From Enterobacter cloacae (lineage in GTDB: Bacteria > Pseudomonadota > Gammaproteobacteria > Enterobacterales > Enterobacteriaceae): a stretch of 64,000 bases of DNA. A program made the translations under genes and the position numbers. A model generated the notes under the pieces. That model searched no databases and was not told the DNA's origin. It saw nothing but the letters and a program-made list of their open reading frames with translations. Within the stretch, counting starts at the first letter, position 1. The number at the start of each line of letters is the position of its first letter. The stretch lies in the NCBI RefSeq assembly GCF_013375935.1, contig NZ_CP056117.1, positions 1,054,001 to 1,118,000 of the forward strand, in the 5' to 3' direction. This document shows, piece by piece, positions 55,688 through 64,000 of this stretch.

Positions 55688-55807
55688 TGCCTGGCGGCTT
55701 TAGCGCGGTGGTCCCACCTGACCCCATGCCGAACTCAGAAGTGAAACGCCGTAGCGCCGATGGTAGTGTGGGGTCTCCCCATGTGAGAGTAGGGAACTGC
55801 CAGGCAT
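55688..55807 (+). rRNA. rrf: 5S ribosomal RNA
   Basis: The gene is 120 bases, from TGCCTGGCGGCTTTAGCG to ACTGCCAGGCAT; the ends pair. It lies 69 bases after 23S. No distal tRNAs follow; a terminator starts 13 bp later. Confidence 0.98.
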
Positions 55808-55820
55808 CAATTAAGTGAAG

Positions 55821-55846
55821 AGGCCATCCGGAAGGATGGCCTTTTT
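55821..55846 (+). terminator. Terminator of the rRNA operon
   Basis: AGGCCATCC/GGATGGCCT forms a 9-bp stem with a 4-base loop and five T residues, the usual rrn terminator. Confidence 0.9.
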
Positions 55847-55886
55847 GCGTTTTGGGGTTTTCCCTCCTCCCCTGTGAAAGCGGGCG

Positions 55887-56390
55887 TCAGACCGCACCGC
55901 ACCTCAAAATAAACTCCGCAATCTCATCCACATTATTTAAATCCAGAACCGGTACTTCCAGAGGCAAAGCAACATCACTCGCCACTGCAATCACGTGCTC
56001 ATCAAGCGTTAATTCGCTGACATCATGTCCGGCACCGCTTCTGAACAGCAGGATCTTAGGCACGGCCTCATGCTTAAACCCCTCAACCAGCACCAGATCC
56101 AGCCTGGAATGATCCATCCGACTGACCAGATAAGCGAGATCCAGCGGCGCTTCATCCGGTGTTTCTGTCATCAATGCCCAGCGCTGATTACTCGCCACCA
56201 TCGTTTGCGCAGCGCCAGCCTTGCGTAGCTCATAGCTGTCTTTCCCCGGCTTATCGACATCCATGTTATGGTGCGTGTGCTTAATCAATCCGGGACGAAT
56301 GCCTTTGGCGCAAAGTGCTGGTATCAGTTTTTTTAGCAGCGTGGTTTTTCCGGTACCACTCCAGGCTGAGATCGCTAAAACGGGTATCAT
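55887..56390 (-). CDS. mobB: Molybdopterin-guanine dinucleotide biosynthesis adapter MobB
   Basis: MobB is a GTP-binding protein that helps MobA make the molybdenum cofactor dinucleotide. The 167-residue protein has the P-loop WSGTGKTT at 10-17, [16 protein letters not shown] near 38-53 and VEGFKHE near 104. It overlaps mobA by 4 bp (ATGA). The C-terminus diverges somewhat from E. coli. In E. coli mobB also lies next to an rRNA operon, rrnA. Confidence 0.93.
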   Translation of the reverse strand: MIPVLAISAWSGTGKTTLLKKLIPALCAKGIRPGLIKHTHHNMDVDKPGKDSYELRKAGAAQTMVASNQRWALMTETPDEAPLDLAYLVSRMDHSRLDLVLVEGFKHEAVPKILLFRSGAGHDVSELTLDEHVIAVASDVALPLEVPVLDLNNVDEIAEFILRCGAV

Positions 56391-56971
56391 GTCTTCTCCT
56401 GCATCATCTGCAAATCTTCCGTGGTGTTCACGTTCACAAACGCAGATTTCATGTCGCTGAAATCAACGGAATGCCCACCGGCCTGGCGCATAAATACCAT
56501 TACCCGCCGTTCTCCTGCGGCCAGGTAAGCTTCCAGCGCAGCCGTTAACGAGCGGTTCATTAAAGCGATAGTTGGATGATCGCGCTCGCCGTCGTGTACC
56601 CATACGACGGGAGCATCACCGCGCCGCTGCACCAGACGTTCAACCAGACAAGACGGGATACAGGGCGTATCGCACGAACAAAAGAGAAACCACTCGCCCC
56701 GCGACTGCTGCATAACGGAAAGCATTCCCGCCAGCGGACCGGGGTAATTGAGCTGGTTATCCTGATAAACCGGATATCCACTGCGCTGGTAGATGTCGAG
56801 ATGCCGGTTAGCGCTGATTGCCATCGACGAGACCCGATCTGCCAGCGTATCAGCAACATGCTGCCATAACGGTTTGTCGTTCAGGAGCTGAAGCCCCTTA
56901 TCTTTTCCGCCCATTCGCGTTGCTCTGCCACCGGCCAGAACGACCCCGATGATTTCCTGGCGTTGATTCAC
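56387..56971 (-). CDS. mobA: Molybdenum cofactor guanylyltransferase MobA
   Basis: MobA transfers GMP to molybdopterin, forming the bis-MGD cofactor of enzymes such as nitrate and formate dehydrogenases. The 194-residue protein carries the nucleotidyltransferase motif [15 protein letters not shown] at 12-26, and further conserved parts PGPLAGM and CDTPCIP. It is first in the mobA-mobB operon and divergent from yihD. Confidence 0.95.
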   Translation of the reverse strand: MNQRQEIIGVVLAGGRATRMGGKDKGLQLLNDKPLWQHVADTLADRVSSMAISANRHLDIYQRSGYPVYQDNQLNYPGPLAGMLSVMQQSRGEWFLFCSCDTPCIPSCLVERLVQRRGDAPVVWVHDGERDHPTIALMNRSLTAALEAYLAAGERRVMVFMRQAGGHSVDFSDMKSAFVNVNTTEDLQMMQEKT

Positions 56972-57039
56972 GAATATCGCCTCTTTTATTGTGGGATTGA
57001 CCCTGCTAACGTGTCTCTCTAAATGAAAGGAGCACTACC

Positions 57040-57309
57040 ATGAAATGTAAACGTCTAAATGAAGTCATTGAACTCCTCCAGCCGGCATGGCAGAAAGAGC
57101 CAGAGCTGAATCTGATGCAATTTTTACAGAAACTGGCCAAAGAGTCAGGTTTTGATGGCGAACTGGCAGACCTTTCTGACGACATCCTGATCTACCACCT
57201 TAAAATGCGCGACTCAGCTAAAGATGCTGTTATTCCTGGTATTCAGAAAGACTATGAGGAAGATTTTAAAACCGCACTGCTGCGCGCCAGGGGCGTAATT
57301 AAAGAGTAA
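57040..57309 (+). CDS. yihD: Conserved protein YihD (DUF1040)
   Basis: The 89-residue acidic protein [17 protein letters not shown] belongs to a family restricted to gammaproteobacteria. No catalytic motif or membrane segment is visible; it looks helical. AAAGGAG precedes the ATG. In E. coli the protein has no defined function that I know of. It lies between divergent mobA and the srkA-dsbA operon. A CpxR-like box overlaps its stop codon. Confidence 0.9.
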   Translation: MKCKRLNEVIELLQPAWQKEPELNLMQFLQKLAKESGFDGELADLSDDILIYHLKMRDSAKDAVIPGIQKDYEEDFKTALLRARGVIKE

Positions 57310-57320
57310 AAGCTTGTAAG
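57306..57320 (+). promoter_or_regulatory. Candidate CpxR box upstream of srkA-dsbA
   Basis: GTAAA-N5-GTAAG matches nine of ten positions of the CpxR consensus GTAAA-N5-GTAAA. It overlaps the yihD stop codon, 65 bp before srkA. The srkA-dsbA operon is a known Cpx target in E. coli. A TATAAT at 57365-57370 is close to the srkA start, so it may or may not be the -10. Confidence 0.65.
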
Positions 57321-57384
57321 CGGAGCCACCGAAATCGCCACAAGATGATATCCTGAATCATTCGTATAATTTCCGGATGATCGG

Positions 57385-58371
57385 ATGAACGACCAGGCTT
57401 TTACTTTCCAGACATTACACCCGGATACCATTATGGATGCGCTGTTCGAGCAGGGTATTCGTGTGGATTCCGGGTTAACCCCTTTAAACAGCTATGAAAA
57501 TCGCGTCTATCAGTTTCAGGACGAAGAGCGCCAGCGCTTTGTCGTAAAGTTTTACCGCCCGCAGCGCTGGTCCGCAGAACAAATTCAGGAAGAGCATCAG
57601 TTTGCCCACGATCTCCTGAATGATGATGTTCCCGTTGCCGCTCCGCTCGCATTCAATAACCAAACGCTGTTGACCCATCAGGGGTTTTACTACGCGGTAT
57701 TTCCGAGCCTGGGTGGAAGACAGTTTGAGGCGGATAATATCGATCAGATGGAATGGGTCGCTCGCTATCTGGGGCGTATTCATCAGACGGGACGTAAAAC
57801 ACCGTTTATGGCCCGTCCGACCATTGGTGTTCAGGAATATCTCATCGAGCCGCGACATATATTCGAAACGTCGACGCTAATTCCGAAGGCGTTAAAGGAT
57901 AATTTCCTCGCGGCGACCGATAAGCTTATTGATGCCGTAAAAGCCAGCTGGCGAGAGGAAATTACGACGCTGCGTCTGCACGGTGACTGCCACGCCGGGA
58001 ATATTCTCTGGCGCGACGGCCCGCTATTTGTCGATCTCGACGATGCCCGTATGGGCCCAGCGGTTCAGGATCTGTGGATGTTGCTCAACGGTGATAAAGC
58101 CGAGCAGCGCATGCAGCTTGAGACCATAATTGAAGCTTATGAAGAATTTAGCCCCTTTAATTCAGACGAAATTGCCTTGATAGAGCCTTTACGTGCGATG
58201 CGTTTTGTTTATTATCTCGCGTGGCTAATCAGGCGTTGGGAAGACCCGGCGTTTCCCCGAAATTTCCCCTGGCTTACCGGGGAGGATTACTGGCGCAACC
58301 AGATATCCACATTTACCGAGCAGGTTAAGATTTTGCAGGAACCACCTTTGCAATTAACGCCGATGTATTAA
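57385..58371 (+). CDS. srkA: Stress response serine/threonine kinase SrkA
   Basis: SrkA (formerly RdoA/YihE) is a eukaryotic-like kinase that protects E. coli against stress-related death and is part of the Cpx regulon. The 328-residue protein has the phosphotransferase fold with HGDCHAGN at 199-206 and the metal-binding DLDDARMGP just after. It is followed by dsbA after 27 bp. Identification is secure from full-length similarity. Confidence 0.95.
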   Translation: MNDQAFTFQTLHPDTIMDALFEQGIRVDSGLTPLNSYENRVYQFQDEERQRFVVKFYRPQRWSAEQIQEEHQFAHDLLNDDVPVAAPLAFNNQTLLTHQGFYYAVFPSLGGRQFEADNIDQMEWVARYLGRIHQTGRKTPFMARPTIGVQEYLIEPRHIFETSTLIPKALKDNFLAATDKLIDAVKASWREEITTLRLHGDCHAGNILWRDGPLFVDLDDARMGPAVQDLWMLLNGDKAEQRMQLETIIEAYEEFSPFNSDEIALIEPLRAMRFVYYLAWLIRRWEDPAFPRNFPWLTGEDYWRNQISTFTEQVKILQEPPLQLTPMY

Positions 58372-58398
58372 TTGGACACACCCAGGAGAGAGTTAATC

Positions 58399-59022
58399 AT
58401 GAAAAAAATTTGGCTGGCGCTGGCTGGTATGATTCTGGCATTTAGCGCATCTGCTGCGCAGTTTACCGACGGCAAGCAGTACATCACGCTGGACAAGCCT
58501 GTTGCTGGCGAGCCGCAGGTGCTGGAGTTCTTCTCGCTCTACTGCCCGCACTGCTACGAGTTTGAACAGGTACTTCATGTTTCTGATAACGTGAAGAAAA
58601 AACTGCCGGAAGGCACCAAAATGACCAAATATCACGTTGAGTTCCTTGGCCCGCTGGGTAAAGACCTGACTCAGGCGTGGGCGGTTGCAATTGCGCTGGG
58701 TGTGGAAGATAAGATCACCGCGCCAATGTTTGAAGCCGTACAGAAAACCCAGACCGTGCAGACCGCCGCAGATATCCGCAAAGTGTTCGTAGATGCCGGT
58801 GTGAAAGGTGAAGACTACGACGCGGCCTGGAACAGTTTTGTGGTGAAATCCCTCGTGGCGCAGCAGGAAAAAGCGGCTTCAGACCTTCAGCTGCAGGGCG
58901 TTCCGGCGATGTATGTTAACGGCAAATACCAGGTGAATACGCGTGGTATGGATACGACCAGCATGGATATCTTCGTACAACAGTACGCTGATACCGTGAA
59001 GTATCTGGTTGAGAAGAAGTAA
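58399..59022 (+). CDS. dsbA: Thiol:disulfide interchange protein DsbA
   Basis: DsbA is the main periplasmic dithiol oxidase, reoxidised by DsbB. The ATG at 58399, preceded by AGGAGAG, gives 207 residues (208 in E. coli). The signal peptide is about 19 residues with cleavage after SASA. The active site CPHC is at 49-52 and the cis-Pro is in GVPAMYVNG. It lies downstream of srkA. A terminator shared with yihG follows. Confidence 0.97.
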   Translation: MKKIWLALAGMILAFSASAAQFTDGKQYITLDKPVAGEPQVLEFFSLYCPHCYEFEQVLHVSDNVKKKLPEGTKMTKYHVEFLGPLGKDLTQAWAVAIALGVEDKITAPMFEAVQKTQTVQTAADIRKVFVDAGVKGEDYDAAWNSFVVKSLVAQQEKAASDLQLQGVPAMYVNGKYQVNTRGMDTTSMDIFVQQYADTVKYLVEKK

Positions 59023-59033
59023 CAGACATAACG

Positions 59034-59062
59034 AAAACGCCGGTCACTGACCGGCGTTTTTG
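59034..59062. terminator. Bidirectional terminator between dsbA and yihG
   Basis: AAAACGCCGGTC/GACCGGCGTTTT is a 12-bp perfect stem with a 3-base loop. A on one side and T on the other allow use in both directions. The yihG stop codon lies in it (59044-59046). Confidence 0.88.
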
Positions 59063-59958
59063 TATGAAGATTTAATACTCGCTATCTGCTCGTCTTTCTC
59101 TTTCCAGAGCGTATTAAGCCAAAGCTGGAAACGACGTTTGAAGTTTTTATCGTTTACGTAATCACCATGCAGTGCCGTGTCGACCGGCACCAGATCAACA
59201 CGAACAACAATACGCGTCAGCTTGCCGCTCAGCATATCGTAGAACGGCGTCCTGTCGTTCTCGGGATAGCAGAGCGTCACGTTCAGCAGCTTATCGAACT
59301 GTGCACCCAGCACGTTGAGCGCCATGGCTATACCCGCCGCCTTTGGCGGCAACAGGTTCTGATAGGGGGAGCGAGTCTGCTGGCGCTTCTCTTCGGTAAA
59401 GCGGGACCCTTCAACGAAGTTAACTATCGTGGTGGGATGCGCGCGAAACTTTTCGCAAGAGCGGCGCGTGGTTTCAACATCCTTACCACGGCGTTCCGGA
59501 TGACGAAGCAAATAGCTGCGCGAATAGCGTTTCATAAACGGCATATCCAGCGCCCAGCAGGCCAACCCAATAAAAGGGACCCAGGCCAGCTGCTGCTTCA
59601 GAAAGTACTTATTCATCGATATGCGTTTGCGAAACAGCACGCACAATACAACGATGTCGGCCCAGCTGTGATGATTGCAGATCAGCAGATACCAGTTCTT
59701 TTTGTTCAGCATGTCGAGACCCTGAACATCCCACTTAAGCCAGGGGTTAAGGTGCAGCAGGATCGCCAGCCCTTCACACCAGCAATACATCATAAAATTA
59801 CAAAAAGCAGAAACCGCGCGCCATACCGCAGGAACAGGCAACAGCAGCTTAATTATTCCGGCAATAATGATCGGCACAGAACAGGCGATGGTAACCAGAA
59901 TGGTTAAAATGACGCTAAGCAATAATGTTATTGCAGCGAGTATTTTCGACATAATCAT
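59044..59958 (-). CDS. yihG: Probable acyltransferase YihG
   Basis: YihG belongs to the PlsC-like glycerophosphate acyltransferase family; the E. coli protein has 1-acylglycerophosphate acyltransferase activity. The catalytic HxxxxD reads [11 protein letters not shown] and the substrate-binding motif is NFVEGSRFT. One or two N-terminal membrane segments are visible. The start is uncertain. E. coli YihG begins MANLLNKFIM; here the aligned sequence is [10 protein letters not shown], with ACA at the start codon position. I therefore chose the next Met (59958, 304 residues); 59952 is also possible. The longer open frame (to 60237) has no similarity upstream. Confidence 0.85.
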   Translation of the reverse strand: MIMSKILAAITLLLSVILTILVTIACSVPIIIAGIIKLLLPVPAVWRAVSAFCNFMMYCWCEGLAILLHLNPWLKWDVQGLDMLNKKNWYLLICNHHSWADIVVLCVLFRKRISMNKYFLKQQLAWVPFIGLACWALDMPFMKRYSRSYLLRHPERRGKDVETTRRSCEKFRAHPTTIVNFVEGSRFTEEKRQQTRSPYQNLLPPKAAGIAMALNVLGAQFDKLLNVTLCYPENDRTPFYDMLSGKLTRIVVRVDLVPVDTALHGDYVNDKNFKRRFQLWLNTLWKEKDEQIASIKSSYKNAGQ

Positions 59959-60260
59959 TTTTTTCAGATAGTTAGCTGTAAATGAGCAGCCGGCTATCCG
60001 GTGCTGGGTGCCGATCTTATCAGAAATTCGCTCACAGCAGGGCGCTTTCAAGCGAAGAGGCGGCGGTCCGTGCCTCATGGCAGCGAATTTATCCATGCAG
60101 GAAGCGTGTTTACGTCTTATATCCACAAAGACTAAATAACCATCAGCAAGGGGTGATCTCGCTCGATCGTTAATTATTATATTGATTTCATTGGGTAAAT
60201 TAATATAAAACCTCAAGCTTAAAGAACTGTTATTCACCTGTATTGAAAATATTCACAAAC

Positions 60261-60269
60261 TTATCCACA
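60261..60269 (+). promoter_or_regulatory. DnaA box upstream of polA
   Basis: TTATCCACA is a perfect 9-mer, 123 bp before the polA start and 4 bp before an inverted repeat. I recall a report that DnaA stimulates polA expression in E. coli. Confidence 0.75.
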
Positions 60270-60273
60270 GTTT

Positions 60274-60306
60274 GATTTTGCGAGCGATCATCACGATCGC
60301 AAAATC
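60274..60306. repeat. Inverted repeat next to the polA DnaA box
   Basis: GATTTTGCGA and TCGCAAAATC are perfect 10-bp arms around a 13-base centre that contains two GATC sites at its edges. It may be a protein-binding site or an mRNA leader structure. Confidence 0.6.
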
Positions 60307-60391
60307 TTTTCCGCTATCAGGCGCTAAAACCTGATGTTTTCATCCTTCTGTGGCATCCTTTATCCATAAATTAATTAAAGGCACGGACATT

Positions 60392-63184
60392 ATGGTTCAG
60401 ATCCCAGAAAACCCACTTATACTCGTCGATGGCTCTTCTTACCTTTATCGGGCGTATCATGCGTTTCCTCCTCTGACCAACAGCGCAGGAGAACCTACCG
60501 GCGCAATGTACGGCGTGCTGAATATGCTGCGCAGCCTGATTTTGCAGTATCACCCAACGCATGCGGCTGTCGTCTTTGATGCGAAGGGCAAAACCTTCCG
60601 CGACGAATTATTCGAACACTACAAATCTCACCGCCCTCCTATGCCTGACGATCTGCGTGCGCAGATTGAACCGCTGCACGCTATGGTGAAAGCAATGGGG
60701 CTGCCTTTGCTGGCTGTCTCGGGCGTTGAGGCTGACGACGTGATTGGCACCCTGGCGCGTGAAGCCGAAAAGGCAGGCCGCCCGGTGCTGATCAGTACCG
60801 GTGATAAAGACATGGCGCAGCTTGTGACGCCGGGGATCACGCTGATCAACACCATGACCAACACCATTCTGGGCCCGGAAGAAGTTGTCGCCAAATACGG
60901 CGTACCGCCAGAGCTCATTATCGATTTCCTCGCCCTGATGGGAGACACCTCCGATAACATTCCTGGCGTACCGGGCGTGGGCGAAAAAACGGCTCAGGCG
61001 CTGCTGCAAGGGCTGGGCGGGCTGGATACGCTATACGCCGAGCCTGAGAAAATTGCCGGGCTTACCTTCCGTGGCGCAAAAACCATGGCCGGAAAGCTCG
61101 CCGATAATAAAGAGGTGGCTTACCTCTCCTATCAGCTGGCCACCATCAAAACCGACGTAGAGCTGGAACTTACCTGCGATCGGCTTGAAGTACAGGAACC
61201 CGCCGCCGATGAACTGCTTGGCCTGTTCAGGAAGTATGAATTTAAACGCTGGATCACCGATGTGGAAGGCGGTAAATGGCTCCAGGCTAAAGGAGCGAAA
61301 CCCGCGGCTAAGCCGAAGGAAACCCTCGTCGTAAATGCCGAAGAAGAGGCAGAAGAAGCGGCGACAGCGCTCTCCTTCGATAACTATGAAACCATTCTCG
61401 AAGAGTCACAGCTCGTCGCCTGGATTGAAAAGCTGAAAAAAGCACCGGTATTTGCGTTCGATACCGAAACGGACAGCCTTGATAACATTTCTGCCAATAT
61501 GGTGGGCCTGTCGTTCGCGACGGAGCCGGGTATTGCAGCCTACGTTCCTGTTGCTCACGACTATCTGGATGCGCCAGAGCAGATCTCGCGCGAGCGCGCC
61601 TTAGCGCTGCTGAAGCCAATTCTGGAAGACGAGAAAGCGCTGAAAGTCGGTCAGAACCTGAAATTCGACCGCGGCATTCTGCAAAACTACGGTATCGAAC
61701 TGCGTGGTATTGCCTTCGACACCATGCTGGAATCCTACATTCTGGACAGCGTGGCGGGCCGTCACGATATGGATTCCTTATCGGACCGTTGGCTGAAGCA
61801 CAAAACCATTACCTTTGAAGAAATTGCCGGTAAGGGCAAAAATCAGCTGACCTTTAACCAGATTGCGCTGGAAGAAGCAGGCCGCTATGCCGCGGAAGAT
61901 GCTGACGTTACGCTACAGCTGCACCTGAAGATGTGGCCGAAATTGCAGAAGCACGAAGGGCCGCTGAACGTGTTTCAGAACGTTGAGATGCCGCTGGTGC
62001 CCGTGCTGTCCCGCATCGAACGCAACGGCGTTAAAATCGATCCAACGGTGCTGCATAACCATTCTGGCGAACTGGCGCAGCGTCTGACGGAGCTTGAACA
62101 GAAAGCGCACGAGCTTGCGGGCGAGGCGTTCAACCTGTCGTCACCGAAACAGCTGCAGACCATCCTGTTTGAAAAGCAGGGTATCAAACCGCTGAAGAAA
62201 ACCCCGGGCGGCGCGCCTTCAACCTCTGAAGAGGTGCTGGAAGAACTGGCGCTGGACTACCCGCTGCCAAAAGTTATTCTGCAATACCGTGGCCTGGCGA
62301 AGCTGAAATCGACCTACACCGATAAGCTGCCGCTGATGATCAATCCGAAAACGGGCCGCGTGCATACCTCATATCATCAGGCTGTCGCGGCAACCGGGCG
62401 ACTTTCGTCGACCGATCCTAACCTGCAAAACATCCCGGTGCGTAATGAAGAGGGCCGCCGTATTCGTCAGGCGTTTATCGCGCCAGAAGATTATCTGATT
62501 GTCTCCGCGGACTACTCGCAAATTGAACTGCGCATTATGGCGCACCTGTCGCGTGACAAAGGCCTGCTGACGGCATTTGCCGAAGGGAAGGATATCCACC
62601 GGGCGACGGCTGCCGAAGTGTTTGGCCTGCCGCTGGACAGCGTGACAAACGAACAGCGTCGTAGCGCAAAAGCGATTAACTTCGGCCTTATTTACGGTAT
62701 GAGCGCATTTGGCCTGTCACGCCAGCTCAATATTCCGCGTAAAGAGTCGCAGAAGTATATGGATCTCTACTTTGAACGCTATCCGGGCGTGCTGGAATAT
62801 ATGGAACGTACCCGCGCGCAGGCGAAAGAGAAAGGCTACGTTGAAACGCTGGATGGCCGTCGTCTTTACCTTCCGGACATCAAATCCAGCAACGCGGCGC
62901 GCCGCGCTGGCGCTGAACGCGCTGCTATCAATGCCCCGATGCAGGGCACTGCGGCAGACATCATCAAACGTGCAATGATTGCCGTTGATGCCTGGCTGGA
63001 AAAAGAGAAACCGCGCGTAAAAATGATCATGCAGGTACACGATGAGCTGGTATTTGAAGTTCATAAAGACGACCTGGAAAAGGTCTCTCAGAAGATCCAT
63101 GAACTGATGGAAAACAGCATGAAGCTGGACGTGCCGTTGCTGGTGGAAGTGGGTAGCGGCGAAAACTGGGATCAGGCTCACTAA
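60392..63184 (+). CDS. polA: DNA polymerase I
   Basis: PolI removes RNA primers and fills gaps during replication and repair. The ATG at 60392 gives [18 protein letters not shown], 930 residues (928 in E. coli); fourteen extra upstream codons lack similarity. The N-terminal 5'-3' exonuclease domain spans about 1-320. The 3'-5' exonuclease has intact Asp and Glu in FAFDTETDS (about 357-359). The polymerase domain has motif [11 protein letters not shown] and motif [11 protein letters not shown]. The gene is followed by the Spot 42 RNA. Confidence 0.98.
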   Translation: MVQIPENPLILVDGSSYLYRAYHAFPPLTNSAGEPTGAMYGVLNMLRSLILQYHPTHAAVVFDAKGKTFRDELFEHYKSHRPPMPDDLRAQIEPLHAMVKAMGLPLLAVSGVEADDVIGTLAREAEKAGRPVLISTGDKDMAQLVTPGITLINTMTNTILGPEEVVAKYGVPPELIIDFLALMGDTSDNIPGVPGVGEKTAQALLQGLGGLDTLYAEPEKIAGLTFRGAKTMAGKLADNKEVAYLSYQLATIKTDVELELTCDRLEVQEPAADELLGLFRKYEFKRWITDVEGGKWLQAKGAKPAAKPKETLVVNAEEEAEEAATALSFDNYETILEESQLVAWIEKLKKAPVFAFDTETDSLDNISANMVGLSFATEPGIAAYVPVAHDYLDAPEQISRERALALLKPILEDEKALKVGQNLKFDRGILQNYGIELRGIAFDTMLESYILDSVAGRHDMDSLSDRWLKHKTITFEEIAGKGKNQLTFNQIALEEAGRYAAEDADVTLQLHLKMWPKLQKHEGPLNVFQNVEMPLVPVLSRIERNGVKIDPTVLHNHSGELAQRLTELEQKAHELAGEAFNLSSPKQLQTILFEKQGIKPLKKTPGGAPSTSEEVLEELALDYPLPKVILQYRGLAKLKSTYTDKLPLMINPKTGRVHTSYHQAVAATGRLSSTDPNLQNIPVRNEEGRRIRQAFIAPEDYLIVSADYSQIELRIMAHLSRDKGLLTAFAEGKDIHRATAAEVFGLPLDSVTNEQRRSAKAINFGLIYGMSAFGLSRQLNIPRKESQKYMDLYFERYPGVLEYMERTRAQAKEKGYVETLDGRRLYLPDIKSSNAARRAGAERAAINAPMQGTAADIIKRAMIAVDAWLEKEKPRVKMIMQVHDELVFEVHKDDLEKVSQKIHELMENSMKLDVPLLVEVGSGENWDQAH

Positions 63185-63198
63185 GCGTTATCGGAATA

Positions 63199-63241
63199 AC
63201 GCGCGTTTTATGTAAGTAAGCAACATAAGTACGCGCGTTTT
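63199..63241 (+). terminator. Hairpin after polA (candidate terminator)
   Basis: Two copies of ACGCGCGTTTT, 32 bp apart (63199-63209 and 63231-63241), form a stem because ACGCGCGT is self-complementary; TTTATGT/ACATAAG extends it with a small bulge. Four T residues follow. Confidence 0.5.
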
Positions 63242-63332
63242 GTGACGATCATTAGAATTCCCTATGTAAAGAATGAAAAAAAACTACAAAAAGTGCTTTT
63301 TCAGGCGACAAAAAAAGAGTAGAGTTAACGAC

Positions 63333-63441
63333 GTAGGGTACAGAGGTAAGATGTTCTATCTTTCAGACCTTTTACTTCACGTAATCGGATTTGGCTGAAT
63401 ATTTTAGCCGCCCCAGTCAGTAATGACTGGGGCGTTTTTTA
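63333..63441 (+). ncRNA. spf: Spot 42 small RNA
   Basis: The 109-base sequence from GTAGGGTACAGAGGTAAG to the T run at 63435 matches E. coli Spot 42, with its terminator stem GCCCCAGTCA/TGACTGGGGC. Spot 42 is an Hfq-dependent RNA repressed by CRP-cAMP that represses galK and secondary-carbon genes. It lies downstream of polA as in E. coli. Confidence 0.97.
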
Positions 63442-63463
63442 TTGCGGCAAAGAAAACGTCAGG

Positions 63464-63490
63464 CAAAAAAAAGCGCGGTCATCGCCGCGC
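63464..63490 (-). terminator. Terminator of engB
   Basis: On the minus strand GCGCGG/CCGCGC makes a 6-bp stem with a 6-base loop and is followed by eight T residues, directly after the engB stop. Confidence 0.85.
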
Positions 63491-63496
63491 CCATCG

Positions 63497-64000
63497 TTAC
63501 TCTGCTTCCGCTTCTGTCGCCGGTTCCAGATCGTTGAACCAGCTGTCGAGTTTCTGACGCAGCTTGTCCACGCCCTGCTTTTTCAGCGAGGAGAACGGCT
63601 CAACCTGCACATCACCGTTGAACGCCAGCACCGCTTCGCGAACCATGTTCACCTGCGCTTTGCGCGCGCCGCTCGCCAGCTTATCCGCTTTTGTCAGCAG
63701 CACCAGCACCGCAATATCGCTTGCCACTGCCCAGTCAATCATCTGCTGGTCGAGATCTTTCAGCGGATGGCGGATGTCCATCAGCACCACCAGCCCCTTC
63801 AGGCACATGCGTTTTTCCAGGTATTCACCCAGCGCACGCTGCCATTTGATCTTCATCTCTTCCGGCACCTGCGCGTAGCCGTAGCCCGGCAGGTCGACCA
63901 GGCGTTTGCCTTCAGCCACTTCAAACAGGTTAATCAGCTGGGTACGGCCAGGTGTTTTTGAGGTCCGCGCCAGGTTTTTCTGATTGGTCAGCGTATTCAG
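63497..64000 (-). CDS. engB: Ribosome biogenesis GTPase EngB/YihA (partial, N-terminus outside window)
   Basis: EngB is an essential GTPase for 50S assembly. About 168 codons are visible out of about 210; the N-terminal part with the P-loop lies right of 64000. The visible frame begins [18 protein letters not shown], and G3 DLPGYGYA and G4 TKADKL are intact. The acidic tail [10 protein letters not shown] is close to the stop at 63497. It converges with spf. Confidence 0.96.
   Translation of the reverse strand: MNTLTNQKNLARTSKTPGRTQLINLFEVAEGKRLVDLPGYGYAQVPEEMKIKWQRALGEYLEKRMCLKGLVVLMDIRHPLKDLDQQMIDWAVASDIAVLVLLTKADKLASGARKAQVNMVREAVLAFNGDVQVEPFSSLKKQGVDKLRQKLDSWFNDLEPATEAEAE

Larger units (their letters stand above)
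59959..60391. other. yihG-polA divergent region (433 bp, no gene) with DnaA boxes
   Basis: This region contains a perfect DnaA box at 60261-60269, near matches at 60119-60127 (ATATCCACA) and 60360-60368 (TTATCCATA), four GATC sites (60155, 60165, 60285, 60295) and a perfect inverted repeat at 60274-60306. The polA promoter must lie here; I cannot assign -35/-10 with confidence. No coding sequence is supported. Confidence 0.75.

Noticed and set aside
59959..60237. 93-codon N-terminal extension of yihG
   Set aside because: No similarity to the acyltransferase family; it covers the polA upstream region with the near-match DnaA boxes.

Overview
This window is the oriC-proximal core of an enterobacterial chromosome. 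Protein sequences and gene order match Escherichia coli K-12 closely from gyrB to yieP and from mobB to engB. The 16S sequence, the missing tnaCAB and cbr-bgl blocks, and the protein divergence point to a close relative such as the Enterobacter cloacae complex, Lelliottia or Leclercia. I have not resolved it to species and could not run a search.

Layout. Positions 1-5532 hold the leftward replication operon gyrB (3' end cut by the window), recF, dnaN and dnaA. Rightward from about 6000 run rpmH, rnpA, yidD, yidC, mnmE, mdtL, yidZ, yieE and chrR, followed by divergent adeP and yieH. Positions 15961-20552 are the leftward phosphate operon pstSCAB-phoU, with a Pho-box cluster. Positions 20830-24213 are glmU-glmS. 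Positions 24521-31404 are the whole F1Fo ATP synthase operon atpIBEFHAGDC. Then come rsmG, mnmG, oriC, mioC, asnC, divergent asnA, the leftward ravA-viaA pair, kup, the ribose operon rbsDACBK with rbsR, and convergent yieP-hsrA.

Positions 50500-55850 are one complete rRNA operon: P1/P2 promoters, 16S, tRNA-Glu, 23S, 5S and terminator. It is followed by mobAB (leftward), yihD, srkA, dsbA, yihG (leftward), polA, the Spot 42 RNA and engB (leftward, 5' end cut by the window).

The region links replication initiation (DnaA, oriC, MioC, gyrase, clamp, PolI) with translation (rpmH, RNase P protein, MnmE/MnmG tRNA modification, RsmG, rRNA), membrane insertion (YidC) and energy supply (ATP synthase). 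oriC lies inside this block. Perfect DnaA boxes occur at only four places: two in oriC, one in the dnaA promoter region and one upstream of polA.

The most notable structural point is the rrn locus. Its left flank (yieP) and spacer tRNA (Glu) are those of E. coli rrnC, while its right flank (mobB, no distal tRNAs) is that of rrnA. I found no phage, insertion sequence, CRISPR array, toxin-antitoxin or defence genes, and no convincing undescribed multi-gene system. The findings are mainly regulatory-site candidates, repeats and family-level oddities such as the non-canonical catalytic motif of YieE.
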